Shown here in pieces: positions 18,321-27,704 of a DNA stretch of 64,000 nt. The stretch comes from Virgibacillus subterraneus (GTDB lineage: Bacteria; Bacillota; Bacilli; Bacillales; Amphibacillaceae). The notes beneath the pieces were generated by a model. The model ran no database searches, was not told the origin of the DNA, and worked only from the letters and a program-made list of their open reading frames with translations. Made by a program: the position numbers and the translations under genes. Numbering within the stretch: the first letter of the stretch is position 1; each line of letters opens with the position of its first letter. The stretch is from contig NZ_FOEH01000001.1 in NCBI RefSeq assembly GCF_900110695.1, positions 62,001 through 126,000 on the forward strand, read 5' to 3'.

Positions 18321-18369
18321 AGCTTAGTTGCACTTATGCAGTAAAAATGTATTTACTTTTTAACTGCTA
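18321..18369 (+). repeat. Copy of the small dispersed hairpin repeat in the leader of the M23 gene
   Basis: The block from CTTAGTTGCACTTATGCAGT to TTTAACTGCTAA is nearly identical to 46803-46853. GCAGT(T)AAAA / TTTTTAACTGC form a hairpin. The copy sits just before the ribosome binding site of the M23 gene. The rest of the 17935-18403 gap is AT-rich and shows no gene. Confidence 0.75.
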
Positions 18370-18403
18370 AATAAATATATATATGGCAAGGGGGAAAACG
18401 ACA

Positions 18404-19906
18404 TTGTATAAAAGGAAGATAAAATCCACTAACCACAGAACTAACAGACGAAGTACACTTAGCATGCTGCAAAAAGTGGCCATTATGACATGTGTCGCTC
18501 TTTCTTTTACACTTACAACAGCATATGCAGATGATAATGATGACTCTTTAGAGACTATCTTCCACATTTATGTAGATGGTAAACATGTTGGGAAAGTTGG
18601 AGACAAAGAATCTATTAAGGAAATTATAGATGCAAAGGTTAGTCAAAAGAGTAAAGAATTTGAGGATTTATCCATATCCATCGGTGAAAAAGTATCATTT
18701 GTATCTGAACGTGTTTTTGACCCTACATATGACAATGAAAATGTAGTGAATATGCTCAAAGATGATCTTTCAGCTAAAGCAGAAGCAGTTGAAATCAAAA
18801 TTGCCGATGAAACAGTGGGCTTTTTTAAAGACCAGGAAACAGCTAATAAAGTTTTAAAAGAATACAAGGCAAAATATGTCGATAAAAAGGTACTTGAAAA
18901 ACTGACCAATAGACAAAGTGATGCTAACAATTCCGAAAATAAAGAGAAGCCTAACAAGAATGAACAAAATGAAAATCTTAACCTTGACGTTGGAGATTCT
19001 ATTATTACAGACGTAGCTCTATCGGAAAAAGTTTCATTTTCTGATGAAAAAGTTAAACCCGAAAAAGTACTTACCGTAAAACAAGGTTTGAAAATGCTAG
19101 AAAAAGGAACTTTGGAAGATAAAGTACACAAGGTAGAAAAAGGCGAAGTACTGGGTAGTATTGCAGACCAGTATGAACTGTCGATTGACAAATTACTAGA
19201 GTTAAATAAAGAATTGAAAGAAAATTCGGTTCTGCAGATTGATCAGGAAGTTCATGTGACAGATTATAAGTCATTTGTTGATGTTATCGTCAATGAAGAA
19301 AGACTAGTAGAAGAAACAATAGACTATGAAACTGAAGTAAAAGAATCAGATGAAATGTATAAAGGTGATAAAAAAGTTAAGCAAGAAGGACAAAAAGGCA
19401 AAAAGGAAGTCCATTACGCTCTTAAAAAGAAAAATGGTAACATAATTAATAAAGAAACAGTAACTGAAGAAACAACTAAAGAGCCGGTAAAAGAAGTTAT
19501 TATAAAAGGGACAAAAGTTGTGCCATCAAGAGGAACAGGTGAATTACATTGGCCAGCAGTCGGGGGATATGTCTCCAGTAATGTTGGTGAGCGTTGGGGG
19601 TCAATGCATAAGGGAATGGACATAGCACAGCCAAGCAACCGTTCAATTCTTGCAGCTGATAATGGTACAGTTGTATCTGCTGGATGGGATAGTGGCGGTT
19701 ATGGTAATAAAATAGTTATTAGTCATAATAACGGGATGAAGACCGTGTATGCGCATCTCTCATCCATTAGTGTAAGTCCTGGACAGACGGTAGAAAAAGG
19801 AAGCAAGATTGGGGTTATGGGAAGAACTGGAAATTCTACAGGTGTTCATTTACACTTTGAACTTTACAAGAACGGTTCCCTGCAAAACCCACAGAAATAT
19901 TTATAG
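18404..19906 (+). CDS. Secreted M23 peptidase with LysM and G5 domains
   Basis: About 500 aa. A basic N-terminus and a hydrophobic signal segment (LQKVAIMTCVALSFTLTTAYA) are followed by a long lysine/glutamate-rich region. Then come a LysM domain (VEKGEVLGSIADQYELSIDKLLELNK), a G5 domain (about residues 300-375) and a C-terminal lysostaphin-like metallopeptidase. Its zinc ligands are HKGMD and HLHFE. It should cut peptidoglycan cross-bridges or stem peptides outside the cell. TTG 18404 is chosen because AAGGGGG lies 9 bases ahead; ATG 18383 lacks a ribosome binding site. The WalR box upstream and walRK downstream point to control by the WalRK system. Confidence 0.9.
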   Translation: MYKRKIKSTNHRTNRRSTLSMLQKVAIMTCVALSFTLTTAYADDNDDSLETIFHIYVDGKHVGKVGDKESIKEIIDAKVSQKSKEFEDLSISIGEKVSFVSERVFDPTYDNENVVNMLKDDLSAKAEAVEIKIADETVGFFKDQETANKVLKEYKAKYVDKKVLEKLTNRQSDANNSENKEKPNKNEQNENLNLDVGDSIITDVALSEKVSFSDEKVKPEKVLTVKQGLKMLEKGTLEDKVHKVEKGEVLGSIADQYELSIDKLLELNKELKENSVLQIDQEVHVTDYKSFVDVIVNEERLVEETIDYETEVKESDEMYKGDKKVKQEGQKGKKEVHYALKKKNGNIINKETVTEETTKEPVKEVIIKGTKVVPSRGTGELHWPAVGGYVSSNVGERWGSMHKGMDIAQPSNRSILAADNGTVVSAGWDSGGYGNKIVISHNNGMKTVYAHLSSISVSPGQTVEKGSKIGVMGRTGNSTGVHLHFELYKNGSLQNPQKYL

Positions 19907-19923
19907 AAAAATAAAGATAGTTT

Positions 19924-19960
19924 GAGGCTGGCTCCATGGAATAGCGGAGTCAGTCTTTTT
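19924..19960 (+). terminator. Rho-independent terminator after the M23 gene
   Basis: GGCTGGCTCC (19926-19935) pairs with GGAGTCAGTC (19946-19955) with one G-T pair and one mismatch, followed by TTTTT. Confidence 0.8.
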
Positions 19961-20030
19961 CATATGCAAGACATTTTAGCCAAAGTACGATAAAATAGAG
20001 CTAAGGAATGCTGAAAAGGATGTGACTACA

Positions 20031-20735
20031 ATGAGTCAAAAGATTTTAGTAGTAGATGACGAACAACCAATCGCAGATATTTTAAAGTTCAACTTAGAAA
20101 AAGAAGGTTATCAGGTAGTCGTCGCCTATGATGGTGATGAAGCAATTGATCTTGCTGAAACAGAAAAACCTGATTTAGTTCTATTGGATATAATGTTACC
20201 AAACAAAGATGGAAATGAAGTTTGCCGTGAAATTAGAAAGACTCAGTTTATGCCAATTATCATGTTAACTGCTAAGGATGCTGAGATTGACAAAGTGTTG
20301 GGTTTAGAGCTAGGAGCAGACGATTATGTGACAAAGCCTTTTAGTAATCGCGAGATAATCGCAAGGGTTAAGGCTAATTTGCGCAGACAGCAGCAGTTGC
20401 CTGATGACGCGGTTAAAACAACCAAGAATATTGAAATTGGAAAACTCGTAATACACCCTGATGCATATGCAGTTACACGAGATGGTGTGCAGATGGAGTT
20501 GACGCATCGCGAATTTGAACTACTGCATTACTTAGCACGCCATACTGGACAGGTTATGACACGTGAACATTTACTTGAAACAGTGTGGGGCTATGACTAC
20601 TTTGGTGACGTCCGGACAGTGGATGTTACCGTAAGACGCCTTCGTGAGAAAATTGAGGAGAATCCAAGTAATCCAATGTGGATTGTTACACGTCGTGGTG
20701 TGGGATATTATTTACGCAAGCCTGAACAGGAGTAG
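20031..20735 (+). CDS. walR: Essential response regulator WalR (YycF)
   Basis: 234 aa. An N-terminal receiver domain ([15 protein letters not shown]; phosphoacceptor Asp in [13 protein letters not shown], about residue 53; KPF lysine near residue 102) is joined to an OmpR-type winged helix ([54 protein letters not shown]). It controls cell-wall hydrolase genes through TGTWAH repeats. The start is ATG 20031, after AAAAGGATG; the upstream GTG 20022 is part of that site. It heads the walRKHIJ operon; TAAAAT at 19991-19996 may be its -10. Confidence 0.98.
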   Translation: MSQKILVVDDEQPIADILKFNLEKEGYQVVVAYDGDEAIDLAETEKPDLVLLDIMLPNKDGNEVCREIRKTQFMPIIMLTAKDAEIDKVLGLELGADDYVTKPFSNREIIARVKANLRRQQQLPDDAVKTTKNIEIGKLVIHPDAYAVTRDGVQMELTHREFELLHYLARHTGQVMTREHLLETVWGYDYFGDVRTVDVTVRRLREKIEENPSNPMWIVTRRGVGYYLRKPEQE

Positions 20736-20740
20736 GTTTT

Positions 20741-22567
20741 ATGCATAAAGTTGGTTTTTTCCGTTCGATCCAATTAAAATTCATTATTATCTTTATATTG
20801 CTGTTGCTTGTGGCAATTCAGGTTATCGGGTCTTATTTTGCACGAGAGTTGGAAAAAGAGCTGGTTAAAAACTTTGAAGAATCTATTGAATCGACGGTTG
20901 ATATCTTGCAGGTTAATATGGAACAGGCGTTTAGCAAAGAAAGACCTGAAGACGGAGATGGACCGACACTTAAGCAAGAAGTTCAGGATGTTGTAAGAGT
21001 GAACGACACGGATAATATTATTAACATTCAAGTAGTTAATATGCAAAGCAGAATTATCGCTTCAAGTAATAGTTCAAGCAGCGGTAATATTGGAAAAAAA
21101 ACGACAAGTGATTTTATAAAGAATACACTGCGTTTCGGTGTTGCTGATTCTGACAAGGTATATAATACGGAAAGAAACTTAATATATCGCAGGGTAGTAC
21201 CAATAACAGATGATGAAGAGACACAGGTTGGTGCTCTTTATATAGAATCCTCAATCAGTAGCGTATATAACCAAATGGAGGATATTAATAACATCTTTTT
21301 ACGGGGCTCAGTATTAGCAATAACAGTTTCGGCCTTTTTGGGAATTCTTGTTGCCAGGACGATTACAAAGCCAATTATGGAAATGCGAAGGCAGACACAA
21401 ACAATGGCTAGAGAAGACTTTTCTCAGAAAGTAAATGTTTATGGGTCGGATGAAATTGGTCAGCTTGCTGAATCTTTTAATGATTTAAATGCAAAATTAA
21501 AACATTCAAGAGCTTCTACTGAGGAAGAACGGCGAAAGCTTAGCTCTGTATTGTCCAATATGTCTGATGGTGTAATTGCTACTGATAAGTCAGGGGCTGT
21601 TACTTTGATGAATGATGCAGCAGCGAGGCTTATTGGCAGGAGTCCTGAGGAAGCACATGGCAGTTTTTTACTTGATGTACTTGAGTTGGATGAAAAGACT
21701 GTGGATATTACCGATTTGCCAGATAGCGGTTCTATGATTATTGATTTTAGTGATCAAGATAATTTCTTTTTAATTCGTGCAAATTTCTCTACGATTTCGG
21801 ATGATGAAGCGGATATCACAGGGTTTATCACAGTTATTAGTGATGTTACCGAACAGGAAAAAGTAGAACAGGAACGCCGTGAGTTTGTCTCAAATGTATC
21901 CCATGAACTACGTACACCACTTACAACAATGCGAAGCTACATTGAAGCTTTGACAGAAGGTGCGTGGGAGGATAAGGAAATTGCGCCCAAATTCTTGAGT
22001 GTAACCCAAAATGAAACGGAACGCATGATCCGTATGGTGAATGACTTGTTACAGCTTTCTAGAATGGATGATAAAGATTATTCACTACAGAAGGAAAAAA
22101 CTGAATTTATCACATTCTTTCATCATGTAATAGATCGTTTTGAAATGAATGTCTCGGATAATATCACCTTACAGCGTGAATTACCGAACGGCCAGTTCTA
22201 TGTGTGGATGGATAAAGACAAAATGACCCAAGTACTTGATAATATTATATCTAACGCTATTAAATATTCACCAGAGGGTGGAACAATTCGTTTTAATGTA
22301 GTGAAGCAGAAAAATCAAATGCTGGCAAGTATTGAAGACCAAGGTATGGGTATCGCATATGAAAAGCTTAATAAGATATTTGAACGTTTTTACCGTGCAG
22401 ACAAGGCCAGAACTCGTAAGTTTGGCGGAACAGGCCTAGGTCTTGCGATTGCTAAGGAAATGGTTGAGGCACATCACGGTAAAATATGGGCTAAAAGTAA
22501 AGAAGGTAAAGGGACTACCATTCTCTTTACACTTCCGCTAATGAATAAGAAGCGGAGGGGTAAATAA
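20741..22567 (+). CDS. walK: Essential sensor histidine kinase WalK (YycG)
   Basis: 608 aa. Two transmembrane helices (about residues 10-32 and 180-203) flank an extracellular PAS-like domain. HAMP (about 205-255), PAS (about 262-370), HisKA with phosphoacceptor His in FVSNVSHELRTPLTTMRSYIEALTEGAW, and HATPase (DNIISNAIKYSPEGG, FGGTGLGLAIAKEMVEAHHG) follow. It senses cell-wall status and phosphorylates WalR. It starts 5 bases after walR, and its stop overlaps the walH start by one base. Confidence 0.98.
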   Translation: MHKVGFFRSIQLKFIIIFILLLLVAIQVIGSYFARELEKELVKNFEESIESTVDILQVNMEQAFSKERPEDGDGPTLKQEVQDVVRVNDTDNIINIQVVNMQSRIIASSNSSSSGNIGKKTTSDFIKNTLRFGVADSDKVYNTERNLIYRRVVPITDDEETQVGALYIESSISSVYNQMEDINNIFLRGSVLAITVSAFLGILVARTITKPIMEMRRQTQTMAREDFSQKVNVYGSDEIGQLAESFNDLNAKLKHSRASTEEERRKLSSVLSNMSDGVIATDKSGAVTLMNDAAARLIGRSPEEAHGSFLLDVLELDEKTVDITDLPDSGSMIIDFSDQDNFFLIRANFSTISDDEADITGFITVISDVTEQEKVEQERREFVSNVSHELRTPLTTMRSYIEALTEGAWEDKEIAPKFLSVTQNETERMIRMVNDLLQLSRMDDKDYSLQKEKTEFITFFHHVIDRFEMNVSDNITLQRELPNGQFYVWMDKDKMTQVLDNIISNAIKYSPEGGTIRFNVVKQKNQMLASIEDQGMGIAYEKLNKIFERFYRADKARTRKFGGTGLGLAIAKEMVEAHHGKIWAKSKEGKGTTILFTLPLMNKKRRGK

Positions 22568-23868
22568 TGAATCTTGAAACAATAAAGTCATATATATTGG
22601 TGGTACTAGTAGGAGTAAGTCTTTTACTTACTTTTGCTTTATGGAGTAGTCAACCTGAATACCCGATGGTAAAAACAGATGAGTTTGTTGATAGTGTAAA
22701 TCTTGGAGGTAAAAAGGAAACCAAGAAAACTATAATTGAGCCGAAGTCGGTTATTTTCCAGAATAATGATAACTATTACAGCTTTACGGACCAAGTAGAC
22801 CGAAAATCATTTTACGAGGATATGCAGTCGTGGGTTCTTTATGAATTTCAAACCAAAAGCACAGGCGAAAGACCATCAGAAGAAAATCAGCTGGAAATTA
22901 TTTTTCCAGAAGCTTTACCAATGGAATTAGCAGGAGACTTATTTACATTTAATTCGGATGTTTATTTACCCGATTGGAACTTTAAACGATTGTTTATTAC
23001 ATTTAATAGAAATTCCTCTTCACTGAACATTATGTTCAAATCATCAAATGGTGAAAAGCAGGCAACAGCAGTTGTAAATAATCCTGATAAATTTGAGAGA
23101 TTATGGAGCTATCTTACAACATATGAGGGTCTAACAGAGTATTTGCGAGTTGATTTAGCTGGATCACCAATCTATATTCCAAAACATAAAGTTGTTGAAC
23201 CAAGAAGATCGATAGCCGTTAGAGAGATTAATTCTAATTTGATGATAGATGCATTATTTAATAACACTGATATTGTGAGAGGCACTCAGGTTAGTGAAAA
23301 TGAGGTTTACTATACTGATAGTGCACGAGGAATTATGCGTGTTTACCAAAACAGGAGAACGATGGTATTTCAAAATCCAATCAAGTCACCGTACGAGCAA
23401 ATGAATTCAAATGAACTTATTGAACGGAGTATCGCAAATATTAATGAGAACAATGGATGGACAGATGAATTTAATTTGATGGGCATTAATATGACATCGA
23501 ATACAATAAGCTATCAAATGTATTATGAAGGGCTTCCAGTATTTAGCAATACAAATTCGTCTATAATTCAGCAGCAATTCCGGGGATCGGAGCTAAACCA
23601 ATACAGTCGCCCATTATTTACGCTGAATAATTTGCTTGGCGGTGACGATTCAATTGAGCTACGATCAGGCAGTGATGTGGTAATTTATTTAGAGAATAGT
23701 TCAAGATATAAAATGGAAAATGTCAATGATATAAAAGTTGGTTATCATTTGTCATATCGAGGCAGCGATGATGCGGTAACGTTAGAACCAGCATGGTTTA
23801 TACATTATAATGGCAACTGGCAGCAATTGAATTTTGAGGTTATCACACAACAAAAAGGAGGGAGTTGA
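22567..23868 (+). CDS. walH: WalK regulator WalH (YycH)
   Basis: 433 aa with a single N-terminal transmembrane segment (SYILVVLVGVSLLLTFALWS) and a large extracellular domain. The N-terminal YycH pattern (LWSSQPEYPMVKTDEFVDSV) and operon position identify it. In B. subtilis, WalH and WalI form a membrane complex that restrains WalK. The start ATG overlaps the walK stop (TAATG), implying coupled translation. Confidence 0.95.
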   Translation: MNLETIKSYILVVLVGVSLLLTFALWSSQPEYPMVKTDEFVDSVNLGGKKETKKTIIEPKSVIFQNNDNYYSFTDQVDRKSFYEDMQSWVLYEFQTKSTGERPSEENQLEIIFPEALPMELAGDLFTFNSDVYLPDWNFKRLFITFNRNSSSLNIMFKSSNGEKQATAVVNNPDKFERLWSYLTTYEGLTEYLRVDLAGSPIYIPKHKVVEPRRSIAVREINSNLMIDALFNNTDIVRGTQVSENEVYYTDSARGIMRVYQNRRTMVFQNPIKSPYEQMNSNELIERSIANINENNGWTDEFNLMGINMTSNTISYQMYYEGLPVFSNTNSSIIQQQFRGSELNQYSRPLFTLNNLLGGDDSIELRSGSDVVIYLENSSRYKMENVNDIKVGYHLSYRGSDDAVTLEPAWFIHYNGNWQQLNFEVITQQKGGS

Positions 23869-23870
23869 GG

Positions 23871-24791
23871 ATGCAATGGAGACAAATCAAGACGTTATTT
23901 ATCCTCTGCTTTCTCATTTTAAATGCTTATTTGCTGTTTATGTTCTTTGATAAACTAGAAGAACTGGATTATGGATTAGCTGAAAACGAAGAATCATCTA
24001 CGTTTAAGGAGCAGCTTGAAAATGAAAATATAACCATAAGTGCTGATTTACCTGAGGAAGAGTTAGACAAATCTTATATATCGGTTAATCAAAAATCGTT
24101 TACAGACGAAGAAGTGGAATCGTTGAATGGACTTGATGGTCAGCAATCAGAAGTTATTAATGGAAACTTTATCGTGTCTCTGTTTGAGGAGCCCGTTACG
24201 ATACCTGAAAATGCAGATAATACTCTGATAAGTGAAATTGTAAAAAGTAAAATTTTGTTGTCTGATAATTACACATATGGTACATGGAACGAAGAGATGA
24301 ATATACTTGTATTCTTCCAGGAGAAAAATGGTCTTCCAATTTACTATAATCAAAACGGAATAGTTGTTGTTTATCTAAATAACGATAATGAAATGATTTT
24401 CTACACACAGACAGTGTTAGGGGAAGCTGAATCGCCCACAGATACAGAGTCACTCATTAAACCCATAAGTGCAATACAAGTATTGTTTGATGGCAACAGG
24501 CTCTTGGCTGGTGATGAAATAACTGATGTTAACATGGGTTTTCATACACGAATACCTCTATCCAGTGGTGAGCAGTTATTTGCACCGACGTGGACGATAA
24601 CTGTTAACGACAATGAGAACTTTTATGTAAATGCTATCGAAAACCTGGTATTTTCCAGTGATGAAATGACATTTTTAACCCAATATATAACAGATACAAC
24701 AGAAACACTTCAAGAACTTAAAGATGGTAATGAAGTAAAAGAATTTGTATTAAATCATTTAAATACAAAGCTAATAGATAAATCGGAGTGA
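23871..24791 (+). CDS. walI: WalK regulator WalI (YycI)
   Basis: About 306 aa with one N-terminal membrane anchor (IKTLFILCFLILNAYLLFMFF). The extracellular part has the YycH/YycI fold pattern, ending in a YxxxL-rich repeat region. ATG 23871 (MQWRQIKTLF) is used; AAAAAGGAGGGAG lies ahead. The upstream TTG at 23865 overlaps the walH stop. It partners with WalH in controlling WalK. Confidence 0.93.
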   Translation: MQWRQIKTLFILCFLILNAYLLFMFFDKLEELDYGLAENEESSTFKEQLENENITISADLPEEELDKSYISVNQKSFTDEEVESLNGLDGQQSEVINGNFIVSLFEEPVTIPENADNTLISEIVKSKILLSDNYTYGTWNEEMNILVFFQEKNGLPIYYNQNGIVVVYLNNDNEMIFYTQTVLGEAESPTDTESLIKPISAIQVLFDGNRLLAGDEITDVNMGFHTRIPLSSGEQLFAPTWTITVNDNENFYVNAIENLVFSSDEMTFLTQYITDTTETLQELKDGNEVKEFVLNHLNTKLIDKSE

Positions 24792-24797
24792 TACAGA

Positions 24798-25583
24798 ATG
24801 ACTTTGCGTTTTAGTGTGCTCGCTTCAGGAAGTACTGGGAATGCCTTTTTTATTGAATCTGATCAAGAAAAGTTGCTAGTCGATGCGGGATTAAGTGGTA
24901 AGCAAATGGATCGATTACTTGGAGAAGTTCAAGTTAACCCCTCGAGCCTTACGGGAATCCTTGTAACACATGAGCATAGCGACCACATAAAAGGACTTGG
25001 AATAATCGCTCGAAAATATAACTTGCCAATTTATGCAAATGATAAAACCTGGAAGGCGATGGAGAACTCCATTGGTTCCATTTCATTGGATCAGAAATTT
25101 CATTTTAATATGGAAGAAATAAAAACATTTGGTGATATTGACGTGGAATCATTCGGAGTTTCTCATGATGCTGCAGAACCAATGTTTTTTACATTTCGTC
25201 AAAACGGTAAAAAGGTAGCTCTAGTAACAGATTTAGGTTATGTGTCTGAACGAATTAAGAAAACAGTTGAAGATGCGGATGCCTATATATTTGAGGCTAA
25301 TCATGATGTAGGTATGCTTCGGATGGGTCGTTATCCATGGAATGTGAAGCGGCGTATATTAGGTGATAACGGCCATGTTTCCAATGAAGATTGTGGACTT
25401 GCTTTAGCCGATATAATTAGTAACCGGACTAAGCGTATTTATTTGGCCCATCTGAGTCAAGATAACAATATGAAAGATTTGGCTCGCATGTCAGTTGATA
25501 GCGTGCTGAAGGAACGTGGTATTAAGCTTGATATATATGACACAGATCCAAAATCGCCAACCACGTTATACGATGTTGGTTAA
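24798..25583 (+). CDS. walJ: Metallo-beta-lactamase-fold hydrolase WalJ (YycJ)
   Basis: 261 aa. Motif [13 protein letters not shown] supplies the metal ligands. The N-terminal [32 protein letters not shown] and the later [16 protein letters not shown] and EANHD segments match YycJ. It is a predicted 5'-3' exonuclease or nuclease; a role in coordinating division and replication has been proposed. It starts 6 bases after walI. No terminator is seen directly after it; a palindromic repeat follows. Confidence 0.95.
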   Translation: MTLRFSVLASGSTGNAFFIESDQEKLLVDAGLSGKQMDRLLGEVQVNPSSLTGILVTHEHSDHIKGLGIIARKYNLPIYANDKTWKAMENSIGSISLDQKFHFNMEEIKTFGDIDVESFGVSHDAAEPMFFTFRQNGKKVALVTDLGYVSERIKKTVEDADAYIFEANHDVGMLRMGRYPWNVKRRILGDNGHVSNEDCGLALADIISNRTKRIYLAHLSQDNNMKDLARMSVDSVLKERGIKLDIYDTDPKSPTTLYDVG

Positions 25584-25636
25584 TAAATCGTCAATTTTGG
25601 TAATACTATAGAAATAGCTAATGATAAAGATTTTTG

Positions 25637-26169
25637 TTCGCAGTAGATATAAACTGCGACATAGATTCGATTAATATCATTTAGTGAGGCTCACTAATCG
25701 CGCAGTTGGAATATACTCGCTTTCACCACTCCGGGTACAAAGGCGATATCTGTTCAAGTTTATGCTTTCACAGTTTCTTCCCTGCCGTGGGCTCACCACG
25801 AGCCTCCGACGCATAGGACGTGGCGTACTTAGTCTGCCTCGCTCGCAAATAACGCTCCCTGTGGGGGCTCTTAGGATCGCTGTCCCACAGGAGTCTCGCA
25901 TATTCCAACTGCTGGTTTAGATGGTCTAAAATCTTGTTTATATCATCACAATATGCATTTATTTTTTTGAATAAGTGAGCAAAACCCAGCGGAGGAAATA
26001 CTTGGAGACTTCTGCGGGAAAAGCAACAGCTGAAGATCCCGCAGGAAGCGTTTTTTGCTTCCGAGGAAGCTGAAGCGTTGCCCGCGGAATGCGGAATGTA
26101 TTTCCGAAGCGATGACGTAGCACTCTGCTATTTTTCCATGTTTCTTCGCAGTTTATATCAACTGCGAAG
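25637..26169. repeat. Best-preserved copy (element 2) of the modular palindromic intergenic repeat
   Basis: Both ends carry near-identical small palindromes, TCGCAGT-N8-ACTGCGA (25638-25659) and its counterpart at 26144-26169. Inside are two stem modules. Module A is bounded by GCAGTTGGAATAT (25702-25714) and ATATTCCAACTGC (25900-25912). Module B is bounded by GGAAATAC (25994-26001) and GTATTTCC (26098-26105), with a nested hairpin GGAAGC/GCTTCC at 26044-26062. No coding capacity; open frames of 74-88 aa across it are artefacts. It separates walJ from htrA. Confidence 0.85.
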
Positions 26170-26224
26170 TCTAAAAAACAATAACATTTACGAAAAGAAC
26201 CTTTAAGAAAAAGGGGATGTTTCA

Positions 26225-27454
26225 ATGGGTTATTTTGATGATGACTATCAGCCTCCGGACCAAGATAATAAACGAAGCCGATGGCTGGTTCCTGCTCTAG
26301 CAGGAATTATTATTGGTATGATTATTATTTTGGTTGCTTTACCCAGCTTATTGAAATCAGATGTATTACCAAAAGCGTGGACTGCTCCTATTGAAACTGC
26401 AAATGACAATTCAGACAGCAATCCTGAATCAAGTGGCTACGTTTCTGTTGATGTTTCAACTCAGATTACAGATGTTGTGGAAAATGTGTCACCTGCAGTA
26501 GTAGGTGTTGTAAATATCCAACATCAGGGAAATTTCTGGGATAAACAGGAAGGGAACAATGGTCAAGGAGGGCAGAACCAAGGAACAGGGTCAGGAGTCA
26601 TTTATAAAAAAAAGAATGATTATGCCTACGTTATTACAAATCATCATGTGATCGATGGAGCAGATACAGTTGAAGTAGTTTTATCAAATGACAATCATAT
26701 AGAAGCGGAGATACTTGGTAGTGATTTGTTCTCCGATTTAGCTGTATTGCGAATGGATGGTAAACAAGTCGAAAAAGCAATTGAAATGGGAACATCTGAA
26801 AGTGTTAAGGTTGGCGAACCGGCAATCGCAATTGGTAATCCATTAGGGATGATGTTTTCAGGCTCCGTAACACAAGGAGTCATAAGTGGAAAACAGCGTA
26901 CGATACCGCAGGATTTTAACCAAGATGGGCGTGCTGACTGGCAAGCCGAAGTAATACAAACAGATGCTGCAATTAACCCGGGTAACAGCGGTGGTGCCTT
27001 GATTAATATTGAGGGAAATTTGATTGGGATTAATTCGATGAAAGTCAACCAGGAAGCAGTAGAGGGAATTGGTTTTGCAATTCCGATTGATTCTGCAAGA
27101 CCTATTGTAGAAGAGCTTGAAAAGTCTGGTAAAGTCACAAGACCATACTTAGGTGTTGAAATTTATTCACTTGAAGAAGTACCACAAACAGAATGGGATG
27201 AAACCTTAAACCTTCCTGAAGACATAAATGGTGGCGTGTATGTATGGAGTGTTGAGTCATTATCTCCAGCAGATAAAGCAGGAATAAAGCGGCTCGATGT
27301 GATTGTAGCTGTTGGTGGGAAGGAAGTAATGAATATCATTGATCTGAGAAAGGTTTTATACCGGGAAAAAGAAGTCGGTGATTCATTAAAGGTTACCTTT
27401 TACCGAGATGGAAAACAAAAAGAGACAACAATTAAATTAGGTGAACAACGATAA
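26225..27454 (+). CDS. HtrA-like serine protease (YycK/HtrC position)
   Basis: 409 aa. A single transmembrane helix (residues about 20-40) anchors an extracellular trypsin-like domain with the triad His in VITNHHVIDGA, Asp in SDLAVLRMDG and Ser in NPGNSGGALIN. A C-terminal PDZ domain (about residues 310-400; PYLGVEIYSL, GVYVWSVESLSPADKAGIKRLDVIV) follows. It should degrade or refold misfolded exported proteins. In B. subtilis the equivalent gene closes the wal operon; here a 533-bp repeat lies between it and walJ. AAAGGGGATG provides the ribosome binding site. Confidence 0.95.
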   Translation: MGYFDDDYQPPDQDNKRSRWLVPALAGIIIGMIIILVALPSLLKSDVLPKAWTAPIETANDNSDSNPESSGYVSVDVSTQITDVVENVSPAVVGVVNIQHQGNFWDKQEGNNGQGGQNQGTGSGVIYKKKNDYAYVITNHHVIDGADTVEVVLSNDNHIEAEILGSDLFSDLAVLRMDGKQVEKAIEMGTSESVKVGEPAIAIGNPLGMMFSGSVTQGVISGKQRTIPQDFNQDGRADWQAEVIQTDAAINPGNSGGALINIEGNLIGINSMKVNQEAVEGIGFAIPIDSARPIVEELEKSGKVTRPYLGVEIYSLEEVPQTEWDETLNLPEDINGGVYVWSVESLSPADKAGIKRLDVIVAVGGKEVMNIIDLRKVLYREKEVGDSLKVTFYRDGKQKETTIKLGEQR

Positions 27455-27477
27455 AGTAAAATAATAAGAACGATTGT

Positions 27478-27508
27478 AAAGGCTAACTTCCAAAGTTAGT
27501 CTTTTTTT
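27478..27508 (+). terminator. Rho-independent terminator of htrA
   Basis: AAGGCTAACTT pairs with AAAGTTAGTC, followed by seven T residues; the last bases run into the first DnaA box. Confidence 0.85.
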
Positions 27509-27620
27509 ATCCACAGACTGTGAATAGATTGTTTATAACATCAATATATTGTGCAGAACATTTATTCTATAACTAAATAAATACGAACATTTGTGCATAT
27601 GTGGATAAAATTGTGGATAA
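27507..27620. promoter_or_regulatory. Cluster of three perfect DnaA boxes
   Basis: TTATCCACA occurs at 27507-27515 on the plus strand. Its complement TGTGGATAA occurs at 27600-27608 and 27612-27620. Weaker two-mismatch forms lie between (e.g. TGTGAATAG at 27520). The DNA is very AT-rich. This is the gap after the htrA/yycK gene, where B. subtilis has a DnaA box cluster near yydA (recalled, not checked). Confidence 0.7.
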
Positions 27621-27704
27621 CTATTTATTTTACTCAAAAACATCTGTGTGTTAAATTATTTAGTATACGAAATATTAGAATGCGAAATAAAGAGGGGATA
27701 AATA

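Noticed and set aside
17935-18403. tRNA cluster as found near purA in B. subtilis
   Set aside because: No cloverleaf with an acceptor stem or TTCGA-type loop could be found in this gap.
25637-26169. Insertion sequence or prophage attachment region
   Set aside because: The element has inverted ends but no transposase or integrase frame in any copy, so it is listed as a non-coding repeat.
25677-26225. Open frames of 74-88 aa in the walJ-htrA gap
   Set aside because: They are translations of the palindromic repeat; the stems account for the open frames on both strands.
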